Shown: positions 1 to 5,232, counted from the first letter of the stretch. The stretch is DNA of 16,313 nucleotides from Candidatus Fibrimonadales bacterium (GCA_009788135.1 WQSA01000032.1:1-16313), one strand, 5' to 3'. The notes: generated by a model from the letters alone, not told the origin. A program made the numbers and translations.

Positions 1-1022
1 GCCATAACCTCACGGCGAGAAAGCCCTGTGCAACGCATGATTTTGCTAACCGTATCGCCAGTAGCTTTCATAGCCTTGGCGATTCGGCTAATGGCACGCT
101 TCTCAGCTTTCGCAGCCTTAGCATCTGCTCTGGCCTCTGCTCTGGCCTCTGCTCTGGCTTCTGCTCTGGCTTCTGCATCATCAATTTTCTTGAGCACGCT
201 CGTTTTATACATCTGCTCCAAAGTCATGTCAACCTCCGTAAACTCTTTGTACCCGCCGTAAAGCTCAGAGTGCATTTTGGCCATGCGTTCCTTGAGCATT
301 GCGGCATCTTTATCTGTAATATAGCTATTTTCCTGGCTCATATGCAGAGCTTCAGCTATCTCATTCACATATCCAGCCAGCCTCTTGGCAAGCTCTCTGC
401 GCTTTGCGGAATCTGCTTCGCTTTTCTTCAATTCAGCCCTAACCTTCAAAAGGTAAAACGGCAAAAGCAAAGCAAGATGCTCAAGCTCAGAAACGCTGTG
501 CTCCAGCACTTTGAACGCTGGAACTTGGTAAACAACGCTTTTGTTGCCCGGGAAACGCATTTCTATGGTCAGAAAGTCCTTAGTCTTGCTCGTTTCCCAA
601 TAAATTACCGCTGGAGCAGGCATATCTATTTGAAGATGCGTTCCATCCTCGGAAACAACCTTGTTCTCCAAAGCTACAGACACGCTGTAGTTGAAAACCC
701 TCAAGCACATCTCCATGTCGTCTTTTATCTGGGCTTCTATGAGATAGGTATCCTTTCGGTCTCCGCAGGAAAGGGTTATGACCATGTCGGTGAATGTTTC
801 TCCTAGAGCTCCCGATTCTGGGCTCTCCGTTATGTACTCCCTTGGCTTCCTGACCTCTACAACGGTATCGGGCGGATAATTCTTCTTGTAAATCCCGTTT
901 ATCAGATGCACCACGGCTGGCGCGCTGGCCCTGGTCATTATGAACTTGAACGATCTGTCGAACAATTTCCTTGTTTTTCTGGAGATTGTTGGTATTGCAA
1001 AACTCTGTTTTTCCTTCTTCAT
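1..1022 (-). CDS. Rpn-family PD-(D/E)XK nuclease / putative transposase (3' end beyond window)
   Basis: An open frame of 340 codons runs from ATG at 1022 off the left edge without a stop, so the C-terminus is missing. Residues about 20-115 match the Rpn/PDDEXK_2 pattern: 'LFDRSFKFIM' at the N-terminus, 'LINGIY', then Asp79 ('FTDMVI'), Glu96-x-Gln98 ('YLIEAQI') and Arg108...Tyr112 ('RVFNYS'), which fit the nuclease core. After about residue 282 comes an Ala/Glu/Arg coiled-coil repeat (EARA), then a helix-turn-helix-like tail (about 310-340, 'KIMRCTGLSRREV'). Known members are called recombination-promoting nucleases or putative transposases and are often multicopy; self-mobility is not well proven for most. 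No Shine-Dalgarno is visible. The start is chosen because it aligns with the ATG of the shared leader sequence (see repeats). Family call is firm, biological role uncertain. Confidence 0.85.
   Translation of the reverse strand, partial: MKKEKQSFAIPTISRKTRKLFDRSFKFIMTRASAPAVVHLINGIYKKNYPPDTVVEVRKPREYITESPESGALGETFTDMVITLSCGDRKDTYLIEAQIKDDMEMCLRVFNYSVSVALENKVVSEDGTHLQIDMPAPAVIYWETSKTKDFLTIEMRFPGNKSVVYQVPAFKVLEHSVSELEHLALLLPFYLLKVRAELKKSEADSAKRRELAKRLAGYVNEIAEALHMSQENSYITDKDAAMLKERMAKMHSELYGGYKEFTEVDMTLEQMYKTSVLKKIDDAEARAEARAEARAEARADAKAAKAEKRAISRIAKAMKATGDTVSKIMRCTGLSRREVM
124..176 (-). repeat. 12-bp tandem repeat inside the Rpn-family gene
   Basis: Four head-to-tail copies of tctgctctggc(c/t) lie at 124-171, plus a partial fifth. 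The unit is 12 bp, so copy changes keep the frame and add or remove an EARA unit in the coiled-coil linker between nuclease core and C-terminal helix-turn-helix. Two copies end in c and two in t, so the array expanded at least in part recently. Such arrays are prone to slipped-strand length change. Confidence 0.9.
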
Positions 1023-1070
1023 AATACTTAGACGGAAAATAAAGCGAAAATCCAGAAAAAAAATGCATAA
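1021..1070 (-). repeat. Shared leader element, copy C (upstream of Rpn-family gene)
   Basis: Read on the minus strand, this runs from 'ATGCATTTTTTT' through 'CTGGATTTTCGC' to 'GTCTAAGTATTATG', where ATG is the Rpn-family start codon. It matches copies A and B on the plus strand at ATGCATTTTTTT, C(T/C)GGA, TTTC and GTCTAAGTA(A/T)TAT, with the same order and nearly the same spacing. It is probably the 5' untranslated/promoter region of this gene group. No confident -35/-10 pair is assigned. Confidence 0.65.
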
Positions 1071-1075
1071 AACTT

Positions 1076-1102
1076 AAAATTCTCAATTAGACTGAGAATT
1101 TT
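1076..1102. terminator. Perfect 10-bp inverted repeat between Rpn gene and RhuM relic
   Basis: AAAATTCTCA (1076-1085), loop attagac, TGAGAATTTT (1093-1102). The arms pair perfectly. The stem is AT-rich, so it would be a weak terminator; on the plus strand it runs into a short T tract. It sits just upstream of leader copy C, so it could instead be an operator for the Rpn-family gene. Structure is certain, function is not. Confidence 0.45.
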
Positions 1103-1222
1103 TCAGTTATAAAGCAGTATTCAAAGAATTTAAAAAACGCTGCTACGCTTTATGATGTCGGCGTAAATACAATAAATTATCATATGAATGCGGCAACTAT
1201 TCGAAAATTTCGAATAGTTCAA
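1091..1222 (+). pseudogene. RhuM-like (virulence protein RhuM family) gene fragment
   Basis: A plus-strand frame open from 1091 (just after a TAG) reads 'AATLYDVGVNTINYHM' followed by 'NAATIRKFRIVQ'. This resembles the N-terminal DNA-binding part of RhuM-family proteins ('xxLFxVxxxTINYHL...GEL...xxIRxFxxVQ'). The usual segment of about ten residues between the helix ('TINYH') and the 'ATIRKF' strand is missing, there is no full N-terminus, and the RhuM signal stops after 'RIVQ', where a degenerate leader copy D begins. The frame then stays open to a TAA at 1328-1330 without resembling RhuM. I read this as a relic that was internally deleted and truncated. The family call rests on short motif recall, so it is moderate. 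Confidence 0.5.
1195..1219. repeat. 25-bp perfect palindrome
   Basis: AACTATTCGAAA (1195-1206), a central A, then TTTCGAATAGTT (1208-1219), a perfect 12-bp inverted repeat. It falls inside the RhuM-like relic, exactly over the 'TIRKFRIV' codons, and is followed by a T tract (1225-1230). It could act as a weak terminator, an operator, or be a scar of the rearrangement that truncated the relic. Confidence 0.6.
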
Positions 1223-1264
1223 AATTTTTTCCAGATTTTCCTTTTAAAAAGCGTTGTAATAAGC
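1221..1264 (+). repeat. Shared leader element, degenerate copy D
   Basis: TTTTTTCC(A)GATTTTCC, TTTTAAAAAGCGT and TGTAATA follow the order of TTTTTTCCGGAAATTTC, TTTTAAAATGCGT and TAAGTAATAT in copies A and B. Divergence is greater than among the other copies. At the place where a start codon would fall the sequence is ATA, followed by a short open frame ('ISKTYSDGTIILADAIVDK') ending at 1330 that I do not recognise. This may be the stump of another gene once driven by the leader. Confidence 0.4.
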
Positions 1265-1315
1265 AAAACTTACAGTGACGGCACAATAATTTTAGCGGAT
1301 GCAATAGTAGATAAA

Positions 1316-1421
1316 AACCGACCGAGGTAAGCCCATAAAGGGTTCTCTCTTAAGTTCAGACTCTCCTGATTTAACAGGGTCAAAGCAACCTGTCTTTGAC
1401 AAGCGTAGAACACAGTCGGTT
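1316..1421 (+). ncRNA. Candidate structured RNA, unknown family
   Basis: A closing stem AACCGAC (1316-1322) / GTCGGTT (1415-1421) encloses three local hairpins in order: AGCCC/GGGTT with loop ataaa (1330-1344), CCTG/CAGG with loop atttaa (about 1365-1378), and GTCAAAG/CTTTGAC with loop caacctgt (1379-1400). The arrangement of a closing stem plus several internal hairpins is what a small structured RNA or riboswitch looks like. The segment holds no long open frame and lies upstream of the MuF-C-like gene. It matches no riboswitch, tmRNA, SRP or 6S RNA consensus known to me. Strand is assumed from the downstream gene; base pairing alone would fit either strand. Confidence 0.3.
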
Positions 1422-1473
1422 ACTCATTAATATACAAAAGCCCGCCAAACCAGGGTGCAAAAAGAGCAAAAAA

Positions 1474-1575
1474 TTAACATTTGAGCTGCAAAATGCATTT
1501 TTTTCACTTTTTTATGCATTTTTTTCCGGAAATTTCTTTTAAAATGCGTCTAAGTAATATGGAAACAAGGAGACT
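1474..1575 (+). repeat. Shared leader element, copy A (upstream of MuF-C-like gene)
   Basis: This 102-bp segment runs from ttaacatttgagctgcaaaa to gaaacaaggagact. It is almost identical to copy B at 2174-2254 except for a 21-bp insertion (about 1505-1525) that is a tandem partial duplication of the ATGCATTTTTTT stretch. The leader carries the AAGGAG ribosome binding site used by the following gene. Together A and B form a direct repeat flanking the MuF-C-like gene. Confidence 0.85.
1567..1572 (+). promoter_or_regulatory. Ribosome binding site deciding the start of the MuF-C-like gene
   Basis: AAGGAG lies 10 nt before ATG 1583. The upstream in-frame ATGs at 1544 and 1559 have no such site, although ATG 1559 aligns with the start codon of the Rpn-family gene in leader copy C. 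I favour 1583; ATG 1559 would add eight residues (METRRLCP). Confidence 0.6.
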
Positions 1576-1582
1576 TTGTCCT

Positions 1583-2098
1583 ATGAACGACATTGTAAAA
1601 CAATTCAATATAGAATTGCAACGACAGATAGAAGGGTCGCTCCCCGAAGAGCATATTTATAATCTAGGCTACCCAAGCGAAAATCTATTGTCTGCAGGGC
1701 TGCTTAATTTACCAATTGAGCTAAAAGCAAGCAGGTTAGTGAACAAATCTAACGCAGATTACAGAAATAATCATCCGTTTGAACTTTCGGAAATAAAAGA
1801 TTTGCCAATGGCTATAAATAATCCCATAGTTGTATTCAAAAGCACAAAGCTCAATGACAATTCAAATATAATACTTACCGAATTAAAAGATAAAAACGGC
1901 AATAACTTTGTTGTGGCAATAAGGCATTTTAAAAGTCCAAATGGAAATAAAGTTAATCTAGAAGTAAATGATATTAGAAGCGTTTATCCAAAAGACCGAG
2001 TTGCAGAAATAATGAATTGGCTAAAAAGCGGCAATAAACTGGTAAGATGGCTGGATAAAGAAAAAGCCCTTAGCTTTGTTTCAACCCAATCGCCCTAG
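1583..2098 (+). CDS. MuF C-terminal-domain-like protein (stand-alone toxin-type domain)
   Basis: A 171-aa protein with no signal peptide or membrane segment. Its second half follows the MuF-C pattern of phage MuF proteins and polymorphic toxins as I know it: 'LPIELKASRLVNKS', then 'HPFELSEIKDLPMAINNPI', 'VVFKS', 'IILTELKDKNGNNFVVAI', 'VNDIRSVYPKD' and 'NWLKSGNKLVRWLDKEKAL'. In known proteins this domain sits at the end of a phage head protein or a large toxin or conjugation protein. Here it makes up most of a small free-standing product. The gene is flanked by direct repeats A and B, next to Rpn-family and RhuM remnants, so it is accessory DNA. No immunity gene is recognisable beside it. It could be an orphan toxin, an effector, or the surviving end of a larger phage gene. 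Domain call is fairly confident, activity unknown. Confidence 0.65.
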   Translation: MNDIVKQFNIELQRQIEGSLPEEHIYNLGYPSENLLSAGLLNLPIELKASRLVNKSNADYRNNHPFELSEIKDLPMAINNPIVVFKSTKLNDNSNIILTELKDKNGNNFVVAIRHFKSPNGNKVNLEVNDIRSVYPKDRVAEIMNWLKSGNKLVRWLDKEKALSFVSTQSP

Positions 2099-2124
2099 GA
2101 TTGGAGGCGGAAACAAAGAGGGCT
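2065..2124 (+). terminator. Long interrupted hairpin across the stop codon of the MuF-C-like gene
   Basis: Three nested perfectly paired blocks: AGCCCT 2065-2070 / AGGGCT 2119-2124; TTTGTTTC 2075-2082 / GAAACAAA 2110-2117; CCAATC 2086-2091 / GATTGG 2099-2104. The loop carries the TAG stop (2096-2098). That is 20 base pairs in 60 nt, much more than chance. There is no clear T run after it, so it may slow 3' decay or end transcription imperfectly. It could also be the end of a former mobile unit. Confidence 0.55.
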
Positions 2125-2173
2125 CTATTGCAAATATAGTAAATTAAAAAAACGACCTAATTATAACAAAAAT

Positions 2174-2254
2174 TTAACATTTGAGCTGCAAAATGCATTT
2201 TTTTCCGGAAATTTCTTTTAAAATGCGTCTAAGTAATATTGAAACAAGGAGACT
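2174..2254 (+). repeat. Shared leader element, copy B (upstream of Rpn stump)
   Basis: An 81-bp near-perfect copy of A lacking the 21-bp internal duplication. The ATG present in copy A (1559) and copy C (1022) reads ATT here (2238-2240), so the leader no longer offers its original start codon. Confidence 0.85.
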
Positions 2255-2354
2255 AGCAGAAGGCGTTGCTATTGGCGAAACTAGAGTTCTTGACCTCATG
2301 GCCCAAGGTTACAACTACGAGCAAATCAAGAAAATTCTTAAATCAGGCGAATAA
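2238..2354 (+). pseudogene. Deleted Rpn-family gene stump (leader fused to C-terminal tail)
   Basis: In frame with the leader's mutated start (ATT), 38 codons read 'IETRRLAEGVAIGETRVLD' then 'LMAQGYNYEQIKKILKSGE' and stop at TAA 2352-2354. The second part resembles the short helix-turn-helix tail that ends many Rpn/PDDEXK-type putative transposases, after their charged 'AEG..' linker. The whole nuclease core is absent. The simplest history is an internal deletion joining the first six codons to the last 32, plus loss of the ATG. An alternative ATG at 2298 would give only a tiny peptide, so this is very likely non-functional. Confidence 0.6.
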
Positions 2355-2390
2355 AAACAAAAACCCCCCACGCCAATTAGGAGTGGGGGG
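2353..2390 (-). terminator. Intrinsic terminator of the 300-aa lipoprotein gene
   Basis: On the minus strand a stem of eight pairs (CCCCCCAC / GTGGGGGG; 2364-2371 with 2383-2390) with an 11-nt loop is followed by TTTTTGTTTTT. It lies just after the stop at 2409. On the plus strand it overlaps the end of the Rpn stump and is preceded by A's but not followed by T's, so it acts mainly for the minus strand. Confidence 0.9.
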
Positions 2391-2408
2391 TAGATAACTA
2401 CTAAGCGA

Positions 2409-3311
2409 TTATTCGAGAGGCCATTTTGTTGTGCCAAGAGTAACGGTCTTTGTGCCAGAAGCTGTAATAACAACTGCAACAAATTTACCTTCCGTTGTTT
2501 TTACCAAGAAGCCAGTATTATTTGCTATTGGAATTTCAAATACTGGTTCTGTAGCGTCAATAAAAGGATCCAAAGCTTCCAAGAACTCTTTAAGTTGGGA
2601 TAACATTGTAGCACCTTGTATGGTGGCAACACCTGTTGGCGGAAGAGGGAAGAAAGCTACAGTTCCGAAATATTTCTCAGTGTAATCCTCACTCCAGAAG
2701 AAATCAAGTTCAATTGGTGCATAAATTGAAGTCTCGCTTCCACTAGCTCCAGTCTGAGAATTGTAAGCAACCATGTCGATTGAACTCTTTACCGCAGCTG
2801 CTGCAGTTTGACCCATAGCCATAGCGGCTCCAGTCAAATCCAAATCAGCGTAGCTAGTACCTGCTTCAGATAAAGTTATAGGTGTTTTTACCAAAGCTTT
2901 ATCTTGACTGGAGTTACCGCAATCAATGGTAGCAGTTCCAGTTCCAACAAGCTCAGCACCAGCAGAGAATGTTGCTATAACTTTAATGGCGAAACTCTTA
3001 CTTGCAGTTGCGCCAGTTGCTGCGCAAACGCCAGCAAGCTCTATGCCTGACAAACTAAGTGTTGTAGCAGGAAGATCTGTAGTCAATAGGCCTGCGAGTA
3101 CAACGGGCTTACTGTCAGCTGTTGCAGTAACTGTGAGAATGCTAATGCCTTCATTAGCAACAATGGTGCCGCTAAGTGCACCAGTACCATTAGCAACTGC
3201 AAAAGCAGGATTGAAATCACCGCCCAGAGCTTCGTCGTCTGGATCGGAGCAGGACATTGCAAACGCAGCTAAACCTGCAGCACCTAAAAGGGCTATTTTT
3301 TTTGTAAACAT
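2409..3311 (-). CDS. Exported lipoprotein of unknown function
   Basis: A 300-aa protein with a short Lys-containing N-terminus, a hydrophobic stretch (about 6-19) and Cys21 in 'FAMSC', followed by an acidic 'SDPDDE'. This fits a lipoprotein signal with a slightly loose lipobox (Met at -2). The mature part is rich in Ala, Thr, Gly and Ser, with many predicted beta-strand-like stretches ('LSGTIVANEGISILTVTATAD', 'TFSAGAELVGTGTATIDC') and only two further Cys (about 114 and 149), which could pair. I recognise no family; an all-beta outer-surface or periplasmic protein is an inference. It has its own promoter and terminator, so it is monocistronic. AGGAG lies 7 nt before the ATG, which supports the start. 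Confidence 0.8.
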   Translation of the reverse strand: MFTKKIALLGAAGLAAFAMSCSDPDDEALGGDFNPAFAVANGTGALSGTIVANEGISILTVTATADSKPVVLAGLLTTDLPATTLSLSGIELAGVCAATGATASKSFAIKVIATFSAGAELVGTGTATIDCGNSSQDKALVKTPITLSEAGTSYADLDLTGAAMAMGQTAAAAVKSSIDMVAYNSQTGASGSETSIYAPIELDFFWSEDYTEKYFGTVAFFPLPPTGVATIQGATMLSQLKEFLEALDPFIDATEPVFEIPIANNTGFLVKTTEGKFVAVVITASGTKTVTLGTTKWPLE

Positions 3312-3345
3312 AATAGGACTCCTATTTTGAAAATTTTCACGTGTA

Positions 3346-3374
3346 AATATAGAAAAATGTCACAGGTTTGTAAA
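3346..3374 (-). promoter_or_regulatory. Sigma70-type promoter of the 300-aa lipoprotein gene
   Basis: TTTACA (3369-3374), a 17-nt spacer and TATATT (3346-3351), read on the minus strand. The -10 box ends about 34 nt before the ATG at 3311, leaving a short 5' UTR that carries AGGAG. Confidence 0.75.
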
Positions 3375-3380
3375 GGGTTA

Positions 3381-3414
3381 AAATAAAAAACCCATCTATT
3401 TTTGGTAGATGGGT
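3381..3414 (-). terminator. Intrinsic terminator of the Ala-rich lipoprotein gene
   Basis: On the minus strand ACCCATCTA / TAGATGGGT (3406-3414 with 3390-3398), a 7-nt loop, then TTTTTTATTT. It separates this gene from the promoter of the next lipoprotein gene. Confidence 0.9.
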
Positions 3415-3436
3415 CAAAATTAAGCAAATTTCTCGC

Positions 3437-3862
3437 TTATTTTCCAGCAGCAGCCTTTGCGGCAGCTTTTGCAGCTTCTCTTGCTGCAGCTTTTGCGTCT
3501 TCTTTCGCAGCAGCTTTAGCTTCTTCTTTCGCAGCAGCTTTAGCTTCTTCTTTTGCTGCGGCTGGAGCAGCTTGTTTCTTTACTGCGCCTTTTTTGGCAG
3601 CAGCTTCGGCTTCGGCAGCAGCTATGGAATCAGCCACTTTTTTGGCTTCGGCTTCGGCAGCAGCTATGGAATCAGCCACTTTCTGAGCTTCGGCAGCAGC
3701 TTTCGCAGCTGCTTCTTCGGCTTCAGCAGCCTGCTTTGCCGCTTCTTCAGCAGCCTGCTTTGCAGCAGCAGCTTCCGCGTCTGCTTTCTTTTTGTCTTCG
3801 CCGCAGCCCGTGAAGGCTATGGCCAGTGATGCAACAACTGCTATTTTAGCAATCTTATTCAT
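3437..3862 (-). CDS. Ala/Glu/Lys-rich repeat lipoprotein
   Basis: A 141-aa protein with signal 'MNKIAKIAVVASLAIAFTGC' and lipidated Cys20, then an almost uninterrupted low-complexity helix of Ala, Glu and Lys. Residues about 58-87 hold two copies of a 14-residue unit with 'KVADSIAAAEAEA'; residues about 103-130 repeat 'KEEAKAAA'. The N-terminal half is acidic to mixed and the C-terminal half is increasingly basic, ending in a Lys/Ala tail like TolA or histone-H1-like proteins. The likely form is a long periplasmic coiled coil anchored to a membrane, perhaps spanning to the wall or spacing the envelope (inference). Its promoter and terminator are clear; AGAGG precedes the ATG. Low complexity makes homology calls unreliable. 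Confidence 0.8.
   Translation of the reverse strand: MNKIAKIAVVASLAIAFTGCGEDKKKADAEAAAAKQAAEEAAKQAAEAEEAAAKAAAEAQKVADSIAAAEAEAKKVADSIAAAEAEAAAKKGAVKKQAAPAAAKEEAKAAAKEEAKAAAKEDAKAAAREAAKAAAKAAAGK
3507..3554 (-). repeat. 24-bp tandem repeat in the Ala-rich lipoprotein gene
   Basis: Two near-perfect units of gcagcagctttagcttcttc plus four bases (3507-3530, 3531-3554), with a more diverged unit on the left. Each encodes one KEEAKAAA block, so the array is in frame. Confidence 0.85.
3603..3683 (-). repeat. 42-bp tandem repeat in the Ala-rich lipoprotein gene
   Basis: Two nearly identical 42-bp units start at 3603 and 3645 (gcttcggcttcggcagcagc...). They encode the 14-residue KVADSIAAAEAEA unit twice, pointing to recent in-frame duplication. 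Confidence 0.9.
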
Positions 3863-3894
3863 TTGAGGAACCTCTAGTTAAAGCTTTGTCACAA

Positions 3895-3923
3895 AATTTA
3901 GCAATTTTTCTGCTTTCCGTCAA
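3895..3923 (-). promoter_or_regulatory. Sigma70-type promoter of the Ala-rich lipoprotein gene
   Basis: TTGACG (3918-3923), a 17-nt spacer and TAAATT (3895-3900) on the minus strand, about 33 nt before the ATG at 3862. The -35 box begins only 6 nt after the stop codon of homoserine dehydrogenase. No terminator lies between, so read-through from the long upstream operon could also reach the lipoprotein gene. Confidence 0.75.
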
Positions 3924-3929
3924 GGGTTC

Positions 3930-5216
3930 CTATTCCAAAAATCTTAACATTCTGCTTTTTTCACTCATTTCCGGCAAAGAATCTATCTTCGCAAGAGCCG
4001 CCTGAACCGAACTCTCCAAGGCTTTTTCCGTGGTAACCACTACATCCACCTTCTCCCGATTATTGGTGTCCTTCTGCAAAATAGACTCTATGGAAATTTC
4101 GTTTTCACCCAAAATACCCGTAATTTTAGCCAAAACTCCGTAATTGTCTTTGGTCACAAAACGGAAATAATAACGCGCGCTGGTCTCGCCAATGGGAACA
4201 AGCTCCGCCGAATTCTCCCTCCTAAACCAACTCATGGGTAAAGGCTCCAAATGCCCAGACTCCACGGAACGAGCTAGCGATACAAGGTCTGCCACAACAG
4301 CACTCGCCGTTGGCAACCTTCCGGCGCCAGCTCCGGTCTGAAGCGTTGGGCCAAGATTATCGCACTGCAAATATACGGCGTTCAGCACATATTTAACGCT
4401 TGCAAGCAAATGCTCGGTAGGCACAATGCAAGGATGCACTCTCGCGTCAACTTTGTCGCCGACCTTGTTGTACAAGCCCAAAAGCCGAACCTCACCACCA
4501 AGCTCATGTATAAATTGAATGTCTTGCGCAGCAATATCGCGTATTCCCGATACATGAATTTTTTCAAAATCTACAAAGTTTCTGCTGCAAAGGCTCGCCA
4601 AAATAGCAGTCTTGTGCGCAGAGTCTATGCCGTCTATGTCAAAAGAAGGATCCGCTTCCGCAAAGCCAAGCTTTTGAGCGTCTTTCAAAATTTCTTCAAA
4701 AGAAAGACGCTCCACGGCCATTCTCGTTAAAATGTAATTGCAAGTTCCGTTGATTATGCAGCTTAGAGACTCGATATTGTTGCCTACAAAACTCTCTTGC
4801 AAACTGCGAATTATCGGAATTCCGCCGCCAACTGCCGCTTCAAAAAGAATATGGCATCCCTTTTTTCCGGCAAGAGGAAAAATTTCGTGACCATGCTTTG
4901 CCAAAAGCGCTTTGTTGGCAGTCACAATATGCTTGCCATTCTCAATAGCTTTTAAAATCCACTTAAACGGCAAATCGTAACCGCCGGCAAGCTCGCATAT
5001 AACAGAGATAGATTCGTCTTCCAAAAGTTCTGCCACATCCAGAAAACATTTATAGCCTTTGGCTTTGAATGGCGCAAGCTCTTCTTCTGTTTTGGCTGCA
5101 ACTCCGGCAATTTCCAAAAGAACGCCGAACTTCGCATGAAATTCGTCTCTCTTTTTCTCTATGATTTCAACAACGCCGCCGCCAACGGTGCCAACTCCAA
5201 TTATACCTATACGCAT
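3930..5216 (-). CDS. hom: Homoserine dehydrogenase
   Basis: Reduces aspartate-4-semialdehyde to homoserine with NAD(P)H in the cytoplasm, the branch step to threonine, methionine and isoleucine. The 428-aa length is typical of the single-domain form with a C-terminal ACT domain. An N-terminal Rossmann loop 'GIIGVGTVGGGVVEII' (4-19), 'TANKALLAKHG' (99-109), the family block 'AAVGGGIPIIRSLQ' with 'IINGTCNYILT' (127-164) and 'DIDGIDSAHKTAILA' with Lys202 match the catalytic domain. An ACT regulatory domain covers about 349-428 ('DNYGVLAKITGILGE'), suggesting feedback control by threonine or a related amino acid. It is the last gene of the train, 16 nt after the CotH gene. No clear ribosome binding site is seen, so translation may depend on coupling. 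Not fused to aspartokinase. Confidence 0.96.
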   Translation of the reverse strand: MRIGIIGVGTVGGGVVEIIEKKRDEFHAKFGVLLEIAGVAAKTEEELAPFKAKGYKCFLDVAELLEDESISVICELAGGYDLPFKWILKAIENGKHIVTANKALLAKHGHEIFPLAGKKGCHILFEAAVGGGIPIIRSLQESFVGNNIESLSCIINGTCNYILTRMAVERLSFEEILKDAQKLGFAEADPSFDIDGIDSAHKTAILASLCSRNFVDFEKIHVSGIRDIAAQDIQFIHELGGEVRLLGLYNKVGDKVDARVHPCIVPTEHLLASVKYVLNAVYLQCDNLGPTLQTGAGAGRLPTASAVVADLVSLARSVESGHLEPLPMSWFRRENSAELVPIGETSARYYFRFVTKDNYGVLAKITGILGENEISIESILQKDTNNREKVDVVVTTEKALESSVQAALAKIDSLPEMSEKSRMLRFLE

Positions 5217-5232
5217 ACTATGAATTTAGAAA

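Noticed and set aside
124..176. Short regular repeats that could suggest a CRISPR array
   Set aside because: Units are 12 bp, head-to-tail without spacers, and lie in frame inside the Rpn-family gene.
270..806. Plus-strand open frame of 178 codons opposite the Rpn-family gene
   Set aside because: Antisense shadow; no ribosome binding site or domain, and the opposite strand has clear nuclease motifs.
580..1086. Minus-strand open frame of 168 codons overlapping the Rpn-family gene
   Set aside because: It is out of frame with the nuclease motifs, has biased composition and no recognisable domain; the Rpn-family frame explains the DNA.
1316..1421. Known riboswitch, 6S, SRP RNA or tmRNA
   Set aside because: None of the conserved core motifs I know for these classes is present; kept only as an unassigned structured-RNA candidate.
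1481..1582. Upstream extension of the MuF-C-like gene to position 1481
   Set aside because: It would start at TTG inside the repeated leader and translate a T-rich non-coding stretch; the AAGGAG site points to ATG 1583.
2926..3330. Plus-strand frame opposite the 300-aa lipoprotein
   Set aside because: Antisense shadow of an Ala/Thr-rich coding sequence; the minus strand has promoter, ribosome binding site, lipobox and terminator.
3402..3829. Several plus-strand frames opposite the Ala-rich lipoprotein
   Set aside because: They arise from the gcagc-type repeats read backwards and lack start signals.
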